64,000 nt of DNA. It comes from Xenorhabdus cabanillasii. Lineage in GTDB: Bacteria > Pseudomonadota > Gammaproteobacteria > Enterobacterales > Enterobacteriaceae. A program made the position numbers and the translations under genes. Every line of letters begins with the position of its first letter. The stretch's first letter is position 1. The stretch covers positions 248,001 to 312,000 of the forward strand of contig NZ_QTUB01000001.1 of the NCBI RefSeq assembly GCF_003386665.1. The letters are read 5' to 3'. This document shows positions 51,469 through 60,151 of the stretch, piece by piece. The notes under the pieces were generated by a model, which made no database searches, was not told the DNA's origin, and saw nothing but the letters and a program-made list of their open reading frames with translations.

Positions 51469-51888
51469 TCAGGTCGCCTGAAAACTACTGACTATTGCCA
51501 GCAGAGCGTTACGCTGCCCTTCTTCAAACGGCTGTGGAGAAGTCAGGTTAAAAGCCAGCAGCAAATTGCCCCGTATTTGCAGTACTACAGTCTGGTGCAT
51601 CTCACCTTCCGGGCTTTGCCATTGGTAGTCCAGCCGCCAGGCGGGTGCACCGCTGAGTTCTATCTCCAGCCTTTGGTGCTCTTTATAGCCGGGGAGATGG
51701 GTTTCAAACTGAGTCAATGTCTGGGCGTAGTAGGCGGTGTGGTCAGAGCCCATCGGCACGGGTGTGCGGTTAATCACTAAATTGACGCCACTGTCATCCG
51801 GCAGAACAAATACCTGCATTGACTCATCACGCCAGCCAGCGGGTATAGCTAAGGTTCCTTCATTCATCTGGTAGATTTGTTTACTCAT
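51469..51888 (-). CDS. Eag (DUF1795) chaperone for the Rhs effector
   Basis: A 139-residue protein of the DcrB/Eag (DUF1795) family: MSKQIYQMNEGTLAIPAGWR, NLVINRTPVPMGSD, AWRLDYQWQSPEGEMHQTVV. Eag chaperones hold the N-terminal membrane segments of prePAAR effectors and load them on VgrG. That fits its place between vgrG and the prePAAR-Rhs gene, 13 bp upstream of the latter. The ATG at 51888 follows GGAAG; an upstream codon adding six residues is less likely. Confidence 0.88.
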   Translation of the reverse strand: MSKQIYQMNEGTLAIPAGWRDESMQVFVLPDDSGVNLVINRTPVPMGSDHTAYYAQTLTQFETHLPGYKEHQRLEIELSGAPAWRLDYQWQSPEGEMHQTVVLQIRGNLLLAFNLTSPQPFEEGQRNALLAIVSSFQAT

Positions 51889-51926
51889 GGGTGCTTCCTT
51901 TATCACTCTGTTTTTATCGTCATGGT

Positions 51927-53831
51927 TTAGTTCAGCTGAATCTGATCCTTACCGTTGATAATGATGTTTTTGCCGGTGATATGAATGTTGCCCTCTTTAT
52001 CCAGCGTGATACTGGCACCGCCTGCGCTGACTTGGATGCCACCGTTGACAGACTGGATAGAAATGTCTTCTTTGGCGCTTAACTGGCTGCTTTTCTCCAC
52101 CGTAACTTGCCGCTTGCCGTGAATGGTGCTGGTTTCTTCGCCGGTCACTTCCTTGATGCGATCTTTACGCACCGATATCACCTGATTGTTGCCGATGCTT
52201 TCGGTGTGATCGTGTTTCACCTGCATGGTACAGTCGTTGAGGACAGTGGTGCACATATTGTTCAAAACGGTAGTATTCATATCCTTCTGCGCATGCAGGG
52301 CAAGTCGTTCACTGCCTTTCGCATCCTCAAACAGCATCTCGTTATAGCCCTCTCCCTTATGGGTTTTGGAGCGAAATGACATCTGGGTTTTGCTGCCGGG
52401 TAAGCCGCCGGGAGGGATATTGCTGGCGTGATAGGTTCTGCCGATAACGATAGGCTGGTCTGGATCCCCATGTAAGAAATCAACCACCACCTCCTGACCG
52501 ACACGGGGAATGGCGAGCATCCCCCAACCCTGTCCTGCCCACGGGTGGGTAACACGTATCCAGCAAGAACTTTGATCATCACTGCGGCCATAACGATCCC
52601 ACGGAAACTGGAGGCGGACACGGCCATATTGGTCACAGAAAATTTCCTCTCCGGCAGGGCCGACGACTTTGGCGATTTGCGGCCCATCGACGATGGGTTT
52701 TGGCAGTGGAGAAGGGCGCCAGGTCTGGGTCTGGCGGATAAAACTAAACTGGCTGTTCAGTGTCGTACCGCTGCCACTGATTTCCTGTTCTAACGCTTGT
52801 GGTTGATAACCAGTATGGCTGGCGGAAATCACCTGCCACGGTTGATTCCATTCTTCACGCGGATGGTTGGTCAGGGTGAAGAGCCGCCCCGGTTGGATGG
52901 CGATGGCATAGCCGTTGCCATGTCCTGTCATCGCATCGTTGCGCAGTGCTTCGAGCCGGTAGCGGGTAAAAGCCGCACCATGCTGTTCATCTTTGAAGCG
53001 TCCGGGATAATCGTAATGCTCGTAATAGAGCTTCTGGAGATTGTCCTCTTTCATTTGCTGGCTGAATTCTGCTGCCCAGGCCGGATTCTTAAAGGTGTAA
53101 TCCTTAAGTTGTACCTGTGCCGGCCGGACCTGCGCGCGGTTGGTGATACTACTGACAGAAACATCACCGGTAGAGCTTTGTTCACTGGGTTGGTAGGGAA
53201 GTTCGATACCCAACGGTACTGAGCCAGCATCATCGGCAAAGACCAGCGTATTACGCCCGTTGCCACACTCAAAAAAGTAGAAAATGCCCTCTTCTGCCGT
53301 TAAACGCTGAATGAAAGTGAAATCGCTTTCCTGATATTGCACACAAAATTCACGCTCTGGATGTGGCTGGCGCAAACTAAATACCACATCACGAATGCCG
53401 TGTTCCTTTAAAATGGTGGTGATAATGGTCACGATATCCCGCTGTTGGAAGATACGTGAATTTTGGCGCAGTGTTGTACGCCATAAATCCGGACGGATAG
53501 TCATCTGATAGGTGGTCTGATGTAATCCGGTACTTCCCTGTTCAAAGCTGGATACCATGCCACTGATGTTGCGCTGTTCGGTTTCTCCCTGCAAAATCGT
53601 GAGGGTGGCCGTGTGATCGAGCACAGTAGAAAAATCGATAGCCGGATCAGCACTTGCCAGACCAATATTCAGTTGAAAAGGTTGTGAAAAAACCTCTGTC
53701 AGCGCGAAATCAGTGACCACAAAAGTTTGGGGTGGCAGGCTGCCTGCGGTCAGAGTGAACAGAAGTCCGCCGGATGAATTACCGCCAGTTTGCCGGCTCT
53801 TCTGAGAAATAATGCTCTTTTTCAGTGACAT
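51927..53831 (-). CDS. vgrG: Type VI secretion spike protein VgrG (TssI)
   Basis: 634 residues with the gp27-like N-terminal barrels (FVVTDFALTEVFSQPFQLNI; CVQYQESDFTFIQRLTAEEG) and the gp5-like OB domain (FCDQYGRVRLQFPWDRYG; RVTHPWAGQGWGMLAIPRVG). A beta-helical needle follows (MNTTVLNNMCTTVLNDC to ITLDKEGNIHITGKNIIING). There is no C-terminal extension, so it is structural rather than an evolved effector. It carries the PAAR-Rhs cargo. No other T6SS structural genes are in this window, so the apparatus must be encoded elsewhere. It is first of the vgrG-eag-rhs-immunity run. Confidence 0.95.
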   Translation of the reverse strand: MSLKKSIISQKSRQTGGNSSGGLLFTLTAGSLPPQTFVVTDFALTEVFSQPFQLNIGLASADPAIDFSTVLDHTATLTILQGETEQRNISGMVSSFEQGSTGLHQTTYQMTIRPDLWRTTLRQNSRIFQQRDIVTIITTILKEHGIRDVVFSLRQPHPEREFCVQYQESDFTFIQRLTAEEGIFYFFECGNGRNTLVFADDAGSVPLGIELPYQPSEQSSTGDVSVSSITNRAQVRPAQVQLKDYTFKNPAWAAEFSQQMKEDNLQKLYYEHYDYPGRFKDEQHGAAFTRYRLEALRNDAMTGHGNGYAIAIQPGRLFTLTNHPREEWNQPWQVISASHTGYQPQALEQEISGSGTTLNSQFSFIRQTQTWRPSPLPKPIVDGPQIAKVVGPAGEEIFCDQYGRVRLQFPWDRYGRSDDQSSCWIRVTHPWAGQGWGMLAIPRVGQEVVVDFLHGDPDQPIVIGRTYHASNIPPGGLPGSKTQMSFRSKTHKGEGYNEMLFEDAKGSERLALHAQKDMNTTVLNNMCTTVLNDCTMQVKHDHTESIGNNQVISVRKDRIKEVTGEETSTIHGKRQVTVEKSSQLSAKEDISIQSVNGGIQVSAGGASITLDKEGNIHITGKNIIINGKDQIQLN

Positions 53832-54361
53832 AATTTTTCGTCCTTATTTAATGTCGCTATTGGTGCGATATTTGGGTAGCTGTTATCCTTAATTTCTCTT
53901 TTAACCAACGATTCGCCGGGAATATTTAATGTGGGAATATTGAGGGCGATCAGGAACTGTATTGTTTAAACTTTTGTCGCTCAGATAATAATCTACAAGA
54001 TATAGCAGGTGTTTATTTAGTATGAAAAATAGTCACTGCAATGTGATTGCAATCACTCAATAATTTATATAAATCAAATAATTAAAAACAAAATATGGTG
54101 TTGAAAATCAAAGTGCTTGTCTGCGGGTAGTGAGATAGGAATGTGTTATTTATTCAACATGATGGAATTATAAAATAACTGAAAAATGACACGAGTATTT
54201 CTAAATAAAGTGATAAATTGACAAGAAATTAGTGGGAATTAATATTTCAGGTTCAATCATAATTTAATAATTGGCGGGTTTATCTTGCAAAAAAGGAATG
54301 TGTTTTTTATCACATCCCCCTATTTCAGAATTCAGAACATTATATTTAAGAATATTGAATA
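53832..54361. other. AT-rich region upstream of vgrG
   Basis: 530 bp with no credible gene in either strand. It probably contains the promoter of the vgrG operon and the right boundary of the island next to yigI. No repeat or att-like sequence was recognised. Confidence 0.45.
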
Positions 54362-54847
54362 TCACCCAATCAGATAAGTCCCTGTTGCACTGGCGATATG
54401 TACCTGTTTTTCATTGTGCAATTCTATTCTGGCGACAGATACTTTATTTCCGGCACGAATGATATTACTGCTGGCAGTAAATACTTCACCACGTCCGGGA
54501 CGCAGGTAATCAACACGCAGATCTATAGTACCTATTGTAGGCAGGCGCTTTTGTAGCTCTTCCATCGTAATGACTTTCATCGTGGACAATGCACAGCCAG
54601 TACAGACCAAGCCTCCAGCAACATCAAGTATTGAAGCTATAACGCCACCATGCAGGATCTTCTGGATTATATTACCCATCAGCTTATCTTGATTGAAAAA
54701 CTGAAGCTCTGCGTAGTCTTCTTCAAAACGAACCAATTCAAGCCCCAAGAGTTGGTTGAATGGCATATGATAAACAAACACCTCACCTATAAATTTACGC
54801 GCCTCTTCTTGTGTTAAAGGTTGGGTTGGTTGCTGTATCGTTTCCAT
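54362..54847 (-). CDS. yigI: Hotdog-fold thioesterase YigI
   Basis: 161 residues (E. coli about 155) of the PaaI-like acyl-CoA thioesterase superfamily. [22 protein letters not shown] carries the HGG-V motif with the conserved catalytic-loop residues, and [20 protein letters not shown] is the second family signature. E. coli YigI acts on medium- and long-chain acyl-CoAs; the substrate here is inferred. AGGAAAT precedes the ATG by eight bases. It is backbone sequence flanking the island. Confidence 0.93.
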   Translation of the reverse strand: METIQQPTQPLTQEEARKFIGEVFVYHMPFNQLLGLELVRFEEDYAELQFFNQDKLMGNIIQKILHGGVIASILDVAGGLVCTGCALSTMKVITMEELQKRLPTIGTIDLRVDYLRPGRGEVFTASSNIIRAGNKVSVARIELHNEKQVHIASATGTYLIG

Positions 54848-55051
54848 ATTGGATTTCCTGAAAATTAAAAAATAAATTTACTGATATTAGATAGTTATTT
54901 TTGGTTAATAACTTGTTAAGTTTATGCTTTTATTTTCCAGCTTGCCAGTCTGAGAAGCGCTTCGAAAAAACAATTTTCTGAAGAAAAAGTTGCTATAAAA
55001 AATGCTCATTTCGTGTTTAGAATGTCTCAGCAATAAACAAGCAGTGGTTAA

Positions 55052-55201
55052 TGGTGGTGGAGAGCGGGGTTGGATTACCTATTGTCGAAACATGTTCGCT
55101 TTTATACACAAGTATTTAGTGGGCATGGTGAGCCGATAATTGATGACAACTTCAAGCAGACCCAATTTGGCATCAATGCCATGCTGAATGATATACTGTA
55201 A
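55052..55201 (+). pseudogene. pldA: 3' remnant of pldA (outer membrane phospholipase A)
   Basis: The plus-strand frame ending at TAA 55199-55201 reads SKHVRFYTQVFSGHGEPI, then IDDNFKQTQFGINAMLNDIL. This matches the last 35-40 residues of PldA (the final beta strands, with QVYSGYGESLIDYNF in E. coli as I recall). Clear similarity begins at about 55085. The rest of pldA, including the catalytic His-Ser-Asn region, is absent. pldA stands between yigI and recQ in E. coli, exactly this place, so this is a deletion scar. Confidence 0.82.
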
Positions 55202-55269
55202 TAGCTTCTATATGTAAATCGTTTAAATAAATAGCTTTGAATAAATAATTTCAATAATTGAGGAAAGGC

Positions 55270-57096
55270 GTGTCTACCGCAGAAGTCATCAGCACGGCAT
55301 CGCTGGCTGAACAAATATTACGAAAAACATTCGGATATCAGCAATTTCGTCCCGGACAGCAGCAGGTAATAGACGCCGTTCTTGATGACCGTGATTGTCT
55401 GGTTATTATGCCGACAGGTGGCGGTAAGTCGTTGTGTTATCAGATCCCTGCTTTGGTCAAAAATGGGTTGACGCTGGTCGTTTCTCCATTGATCTCATTG
55501 ATGAAAGATCAGGTTGATCAATTGAGAACAAATGGCATAGAAGCGGAGTGCTTAAACTCAACTCAAAGTCGTGAGCAACAATTCGATATTATCCGGCGTT
55601 GCCGTCAGGGAAATATCAAACTGCTTTATATTGCACCGGAACGGATGGTAACTGATAACTTTCTCGATCATTTACATGACTGGCATCCGGCTTTGCTGGC
55701 AGTTGATGAAGCGCACTGTATTTCTCAGTGGGGACATGATTTTCGGCCGGAATATCGTGCGCTTGGACAACTGCGCAGACGCTTGCCTGATCTTCCTGTT
55801 ATCGCACTGACAGCCACAGCAGATAAGACCACCCGACAGGATATTGTTCGCTTGTTGGAGTTGCGTGATCCCATCATTCATATCAGCAGCTTTGATCGCC
55901 CTAACATTCGCTATACATTGGTTGAAAAATATAAACCTCTTGATCAACTCTGGTCATTTGTTCGTAGCCAGCAAGGAAAAAGCGGGATTATTTACTGCAA
56001 CAGCAGGAACAAAGTGGAAGAGACCGCAGAACGACTACAAAAACGGGGATTGAGTGTCGCTCCTTACCATGCGGGGCTGGAGAACAATCAGCGTGCCTGG
56101 GTGCAGGATGCTTTCCAGCGGGATGATTTGCAGGTAGTTGTTGCGACAGTTGCGTTTGGTATGGGGATCAACAAACCCAACGTACGTTTTGTCGTGCATT
56201 TTGATATTCCCCGTAATATTGAATCTTACTATCAGGAAACGGGGCGTGCAGGGCGGGATGGTCTGCCAGCTGAAGCAGTACTGTTCTACGACCCGGCAGA
56301 TATGGCGTGGCTACGCCGTTGTCTGGAAGAAAAACCCGCTGGCGAACAGCAGGATATTGAGCGCCATAAACTTAATGCCATGGGGGCGTTTGCTGAAGCG
56401 CAAACCTGCCGACGCCTGGTATTGCTCAACTATTTTGGCGAAAGCCAGCAAACCGCCTGTGGCAACTGTGATATCTGCCTTGATCCACCGAAACGTTATG
56501 ATGGTTTAGTCGATGCGCAGAAAGCCTTGTCCTGTATCTACCGCGTTGGACAACGATTTGGTATCGGCTATATTGTAGAAGTGTTGCGCGGTGCTAATAA
56601 TCAACGTATCAGGGAGTTCGGGCATGATAAATTGCCCGTTTACGGTATTGGCAAAGAACATAGTCAGGAACACTGGATGAGCATCCTGCGTCAGCTTATC
56701 CATCTGGGGTTAATCAACCAAAATATTGCCAATTATTCTGCATTACAACTGATGGAAGCGGCACGGCCTGTTCTGCGTGGCGAGGTGTCTTTGCAGCTTG
56801 CTGTGCCTCGAATTCAAAGTCCAAAAAGCAGAAATCAACAAAACAAATCATACAGTGGAAACTATGATCGTAAGTTATTCGCTAAGCTGCGGAAATTGCG
56901 AAAATCCATTGCTGATGAGAACAATATTCCGCCTTTTGTCGTTTTCAATGACGTAACGCTGATTGAAATGGCAGAACAGTGTCCAATAACACCCAATGAA
57001 CTTCTGCTTATTAACGGGGTCGGGCAGCGTAAACTGGAACGTTTTGGTGATGCCTTTATGGCACTGATCCGTGATCATTTCGAAGGATTTGAATAA
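55270..57096 (+). CDS. recQ: ATP-dependent DNA helicase RecQ
   Basis: About 608 residues (E. coli 609). Motif 0 is FGYQQFRPGQQQ, Walker A MPTGGGKSLCYQIPAL, DEAH box LLAVDEAHCISQWGHDFRPE, motif VI ESYYQETGRAGRDGLPAEA. The zinc site is in CRRLVLLNYFGESQQTACGN, continued by CDIC. Winged-helix and HRDC domains complete it (FAKLRKLRKSIADENNIPPF). It unwinds DNA 3'-5' in recombination and repair. I take GTG 55270 (VSTAEVISTAS) with AGGAAAGGC upstream. A TTG 12 bases earlier is the alternative. Confidence 0.97.
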   Translation: MSTAEVISTASLAEQILRKTFGYQQFRPGQQQVIDAVLDDRDCLVIMPTGGGKSLCYQIPALVKNGLTLVVSPLISLMKDQVDQLRTNGIEAECLNSTQSREQQFDIIRRCRQGNIKLLYIAPERMVTDNFLDHLHDWHPALLAVDEAHCISQWGHDFRPEYRALGQLRRRLPDLPVIALTATADKTTRQDIVRLLELRDPIIHISSFDRPNIRYTLVEKYKPLDQLWSFVRSQQGKSGIIYCNSRNKVEETAERLQKRGLSVAPYHAGLENNQRAWVQDAFQRDDLQVVVATVAFGMGINKPNVRFVVHFDIPRNIESYYQETGRAGRDGLPAEAVLFYDPADMAWLRRCLEEKPAGEQQDIERHKLNAMGAFAEAQTCRRLVLLNYFGESQQTACGNCDICLDPPKRYDGLVDAQKALSCIYRVGQRFGIGYIVEVLRGANNQRIREFGHDKLPVYGIGKEHSQEHWMSILRQLIHLGLINQNIANYSALQLMEAARPVLRGEVSLQLAVPRIQSPKSRNQQNKSYSGNYDRKLFAKLRKLRKSIADENNIPPFVVFNDVTLIEMAEQCPITPNELLLINGVGQRKLERFGDAFMALIRDHFEGFE

Positions 57097-57161
57097 CCGC
57101 AGTCAACCGTAGTCAACAAATAAAAAATAACTGGAAAGACGACGGATATAGAGGATGATAA

Positions 57162-58157
57162 ATGCCGCCTGAGATATTGAAAGCAAGCTGGTTAAACCGC
57201 GAACCTCAGTTCTCTGCGTTTACGAATGGATTATTACTGGATTTTTGGAATACCAGAGACGAACGGGAATTTATAGGCGTTGATAATATTCCTATCCGTT
57301 ATGTCTCTTTCTGTTCGCCCCATCATGATAAGACATTGGTGATATCTCCGGGTCGTAGTGAAAGCTATATGAAATACCCGGAAGTGGCTTACGATTTTTA
57401 CCATCTGGGCTACAACATCCTTATTATTGATCATCGCGGTCAGGGGCTTTCAGGCAGAATGCTGACAGATCCTCAAAAAGGACATGTTGAAGCATTTGAA
57501 CACTATGTGGATGACTTAGCAAAATTCATCGAATTAGAAATCGTTCCACTTCAATCGCATCGCTGTTATGCCCTCGCTCACTCAATGGGCGGGGCCATAC
57601 TGAGTTCTCTTCTATTACGCCAAGAATCAATATTTTGTGCTGCGGCACTGTGTGCACCCATGTTTGGTATTAACTTACCAATGCCTCGCTGGTTGGCAAA
57701 TTTTCTGGTCAACCAGGCAGAACCTTACCCTAAAAGACGTAACAGATATGCGATATCAACAGGGCATTGGCGACCATTGCCCTATTTTATCAACCTGTTA
57801 ACTCATAGCTATGCACGTTATCAGCGGTATCTACGCTATTATGTTGATTATCCTAAGTTACGCCTTGGAGGGCCGACTTACCGTTGGATGCGTGAAAGCA
57901 TGCGAACGGGAGATAACTTAATTGAAAATGCAGGAAAAATTCAGACACCACTTATTGTTTTAGAAGCTAGTGAAGATAAGGTAATTAGTAATCGGGAGTT
58001 ATTGGCTTTTTGCGAAGCGCGTCAAAAAGCCGGAGCGGGAAAAGAAGAACATAATCCTCTGGTTATCCAAGGGGCACACCATGAAATCCTGTTCGAAAAA
58101 GATGTATTACGGGCGCAGGCCCTTAATGCGATTTGTGATTTTTTTGATCAACACTGA
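57162..58157 (+). CDS. pldB: Lysophospholipase L2 (alpha/beta hydrolase)
   Basis: 331 residues (E. coli 340). A Ser-His-Asp hydrolase with nucleophile elbow YALAHSMGGAILSSLLLR, oxyanion region VISPGRSESYMKYPEVAYDF, acid in LEASEDKVISNRELL and the catalytic histidine in VIQGAHHEILFEKD. The conserved middle HSYARYQRYLRYYVDYPKLR is typical. It removes acyl chains from lysophospholipids at the inner membrane. GAGGATGATAA precedes the ATG. rhtC and rhtB, which stand between recQ and pldB in E. coli, are missing. Confidence 0.95.
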   Translation: MPPEILKASWLNREPQFSAFTNGLLLDFWNTRDEREFIGVDNIPIRYVSFCSPHHDKTLVISPGRSESYMKYPEVAYDFYHLGYNILIIDHRGQGLSGRMLTDPQKGHVEAFEHYVDDLAKFIELEIVPLQSHRCYALAHSMGGAILSSLLLRQESIFCAAALCAPMFGINLPMPRWLANFLVNQAEPYPKRRNRYAISTGHWRPLPYFINLLTHSYARYQRYLRYYVDYPKLRLGGPTYRWMRESMRTGDNLIENAGKIQTPLIVLEASEDKVISNRELLAFCEARQKAGAGKEEHNPLVIQGAHHEILFEKDVLRAQALNAICDFFDQH

Positions 58158-58160
58158 TTT

Positions 58161-58193
58161 ATACCCAATAGATTTCAAGAAAGATGCGGGTAT
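58161..58193. repeat. Short ERIC-like remnant between pldB and yigL
   Basis: ATACCCAATAGATTTCAAGA shares 18 of 19 bases with the left end of the repeat at 41519, and 33 bp later comes the outer end GGGTAT. It looks like an internally deleted copy. Confidence 0.55.
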
Positions 58194-58211
58194 CGCTTAG
58201 GAATTTGAACC

Positions 58212-59012
58212 ATGTACTATGTTGTTGCTTCAGACTTAGATGGCACACTGTTATCTCCCGATCACGTATTAACGCCGTATACTAAGAAAATTTTGAATCT
58301 TCTGACAGATAAAGGGATTCATTTTATTTTTGCGACAGGGCGTCATCACATTGATGTAGGGCAGATCCGCGATGGATTGGGCATTAATGCTTACATGATC
58401 ACATCGAATGGGGCGAGAGTGCATAATACGCAGGGAGAATTGGTGTTCAGCCATAATCTGGCACCGGAAATTGCCCGTGATTTATGTTTGCTGGAGTTTG
58501 ATAACCCAAACGTTTTGACCAACTACTATAATAATGATGAGTGGTGGGTTAACCGTGAAAGCTCGGAACAAACTGAATTTTTTAAGGTGTCTGATTTCCA
58601 TTATCAGCTTTTCCAACATGAGAATTTTCCTGTTGATGGTGTGTGTAAGGTCTATTATACCAGTGAAGATCATGATTATTTGATTCAGCTGGAAGAGAGA
58701 ATTGAAGCGCGCTGGGGAGATAAAGTAAACGTGAGTTTCTCTCTAAGAAATTGTCTGGAAGTAATGTCAGGAGGCGTATCCAAAGGGGAAGCATTGGCGC
58801 AGGTCTGCCAATCCATCGGGTATCAATTAAGTGACTGTATTGCTTTTGGTGATGGAATGAATGATCTGGAAATGCTGAGCGTCGCGGGTAAAGGTTGCAT
58901 TATGCAGGGTGCCCATCAGCGCCTGAAAGACATTTTGCCGGACATGGAAGTGATAGGCTCTAATGCCGATGATGCGGTTTCGTGTTATTTGCAGAAAATG
59001 TATCGGGTTTGA
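58212..59012 (+). CDS. yigL: HAD-family sugar/pyridoxal phosphatase YigL
   Basis: 266 residues, as in E. coli. HAD motif I VASDLDGTLLSPDHVLTP, motif II ITSNGARVHN, Cof-type IIB cap domain, lysine in MSGGVSKGEALAQVCQSIG and motif IV IAFGDGMNDLEMLSVAGKGC. E. coli YigL dephosphorylates pyridoxal phosphate and sugar phosphates and is induced through SgrS under sugar-phosphate stress. That regulation would depend on an sRNA-stabilised pldB-yigL transcript, and here a repeat remnant lies in the pldB-yigL junction. Confidence 0.94.
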   Translation: MYYVVASDLDGTLLSPDHVLTPYTKKILNLLTDKGIHFIFATGRHHIDVGQIRDGLGINAYMITSNGARVHNTQGELVFSHNLAPEIARDLCLLEFDNPNVLTNYYNNDEWWVNRESSEQTEFFKVSDFHYQLFQHENFPVDGVCKVYYTSEDHDYLIQLEERIEARWGDKVNVSFSLRNCLEVMSGGVSKGEALAQVCQSIGYQLSDCIAFGDGMNDLEMLSVAGKGCIMQGAHQRLKDILPDMEVIGSNADDAVSCYLQKMYRV

Positions 59013-59036
59013 TATTCATTTAAGTAATCAATTGAA

Positions 59037-59065
59037 AACAGCACCCTGATGGGTGCTGTTTTTTT
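59037..59065 (+). terminator. Rho-independent terminator of yigL
   Basis: A 10-bp perfect stem AACAGCACCC / GGGTGCTGTT (59037-59046, 59051-59060) with loop TGAT is followed by a T run. Confidence 0.93.
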
Positions 59066-59077
59066 GCATTCATATTA

Positions 59078-59956
59078 GGGCGTGTTGACATTTGATGAAG
59101 GGAATTTGAACGGCATGATAATTTGGTATCCTTGTTTGCGCTAAAAAACCCTTAACCAGAACTATCATGCTACGACGAATGTTATCAGATCCTGTGTGGG
59201 ATAAGCTATCCCTATTCATGCTACAAAGCAGGCTCGTCTATCATAAACCAGAACATCGCCTGGCTCTTGAAGGTATCCTTTTTCGAATGAGAACCGGGAT
59301 CCCTTGGCGCGAACTGCCTTCTGAGTACGGGAAATGGAATACGGTCTTTAAGCGTTTTAATGAATGGTCAAGGAAAGGTATTTTTGATTTATTATTCAAA
59401 GAATTCTCTAAAGACTCTGATACGGAATGGCTGTTCATTGACAGCAGTATTGTCCGCGCTCATCAACACAGTTCAGGCGCAGCATCAAAGAAAGATGAAG
59501 CGATTGGGAAAAGCCGGGGAGGACGCTCAACTCAAATCCATTTGGCCGTAGACAGTTATGGACTGCCGGTTGATTTTGAATTGTCCGGGGGGCAAGCTCA
59601 CGATATTGTTCATGCGGAAAATTTGGTGGTGCAGTCACCGCCTTCGGACTTTGTGATAGCTGACAAGGGGTACGATAGTCAGGCATTCAGAAATGATATC
59701 GAACAACAAGGGGCAACAGCGGTTATTCCCTACCGAAAAAATAATCGAAAATCGGATAAAAAGATTGATAAGGGTTTATATCGTTATCGTCATTTAGTCG
59801 AAAATGCGTTTGCCAGAATCAAACATTTTCGTGCAATCGCAACAAGATACGATAAATTGGCGCGAAATTACGCCAGCACATTGGCACTGGCATTTGTCAT
59901 GATATGGCTACCCATGTGGGTCGAGTAAATGATGAATACAAAACGTCAACACGCCC
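59078..59956 (+). mobile_element. IS5-family (IS427-type) insertion sequence, complete
   Basis: An 879-bp element. Its ends are inverted: GGGCGTGTTGACATTTG at the left and, on the other strand, GGGCGTGTTGACGTTTTG at the right. The dinucleotide TA directly flanks both ends (59076-59077 and 59957-59958), the target duplication expected of this group. One intact transposase gene lies inside. It has inserted just after the yigL terminator. Confidence 0.88.
59167..59928 (+). CDS. IS5-family transposase
   Basis: A 253-residue DDE transposase. The catalytic triad candidates are D92 in WLFIDSSIVRAHQHS, D166 in VIADKGYDSQAF and E212 in HLVENAFARIKHFRAIATRY, the last being the Y/H-(x)-E-x6-K/R motif of IS4/IS5 enzymes. 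IPWRELPSEYGKWNTVFKRF is the N-terminal domain signature of the IS427 subgroup. In many relatives the gene is split with a programmed frameshift; here it is a single frame and appears functional. Confidence 0.93.
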   Translation: MLRRMLSDPVWDKLSLFMLQSRLVYHKPEHRLALEGILFRMRTGIPWRELPSEYGKWNTVFKRFNEWSRKGIFDLLFKEFSKDSDTEWLFIDSSIVRAHQHSSGAASKKDEAIGKSRGGRSTQIHLAVDSYGLPVDFELSGGQAHDIVHAENLVVQSPPSDFVIADKGYDSQAFRNDIEQQGATAVIPYRKNNRKSDKKIDKGLYRYRHLVENAFARIKHFRAIATRYDKLARNYASTLALAFVMIWLPMWVE

Positions 59957-60151
59957 TAGTAACGATAATTTTTTGTTTTGATATAAGAATACCCACTGAT
60001 TTTAACATTTTATCTATGCTCTACAAATAATAGTGTTGTTAATTTATTTAATTTTAGGAAAAATTTCTTATTTTTAAACATATTTTTTTCCTAAATATAG
60101 TTTTTAATTTGGCTTTGGTATCTTTATTAGAAGAGAATTCTAAAATATGTA

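Noticed and set aside
47871..51780. Many long plus-strand open frames opposite rhs and eag
   Set aside because: They are antisense shadows of the GC-richer Rhs repeats, with no family resemblance, no ribosome-binding sites and no coherent order.
55102..55314. A 70-codon minus-strand frame between pldA remnant and recQ
   Set aside because: It is the complement of the pldA fragment and of the recQ start.
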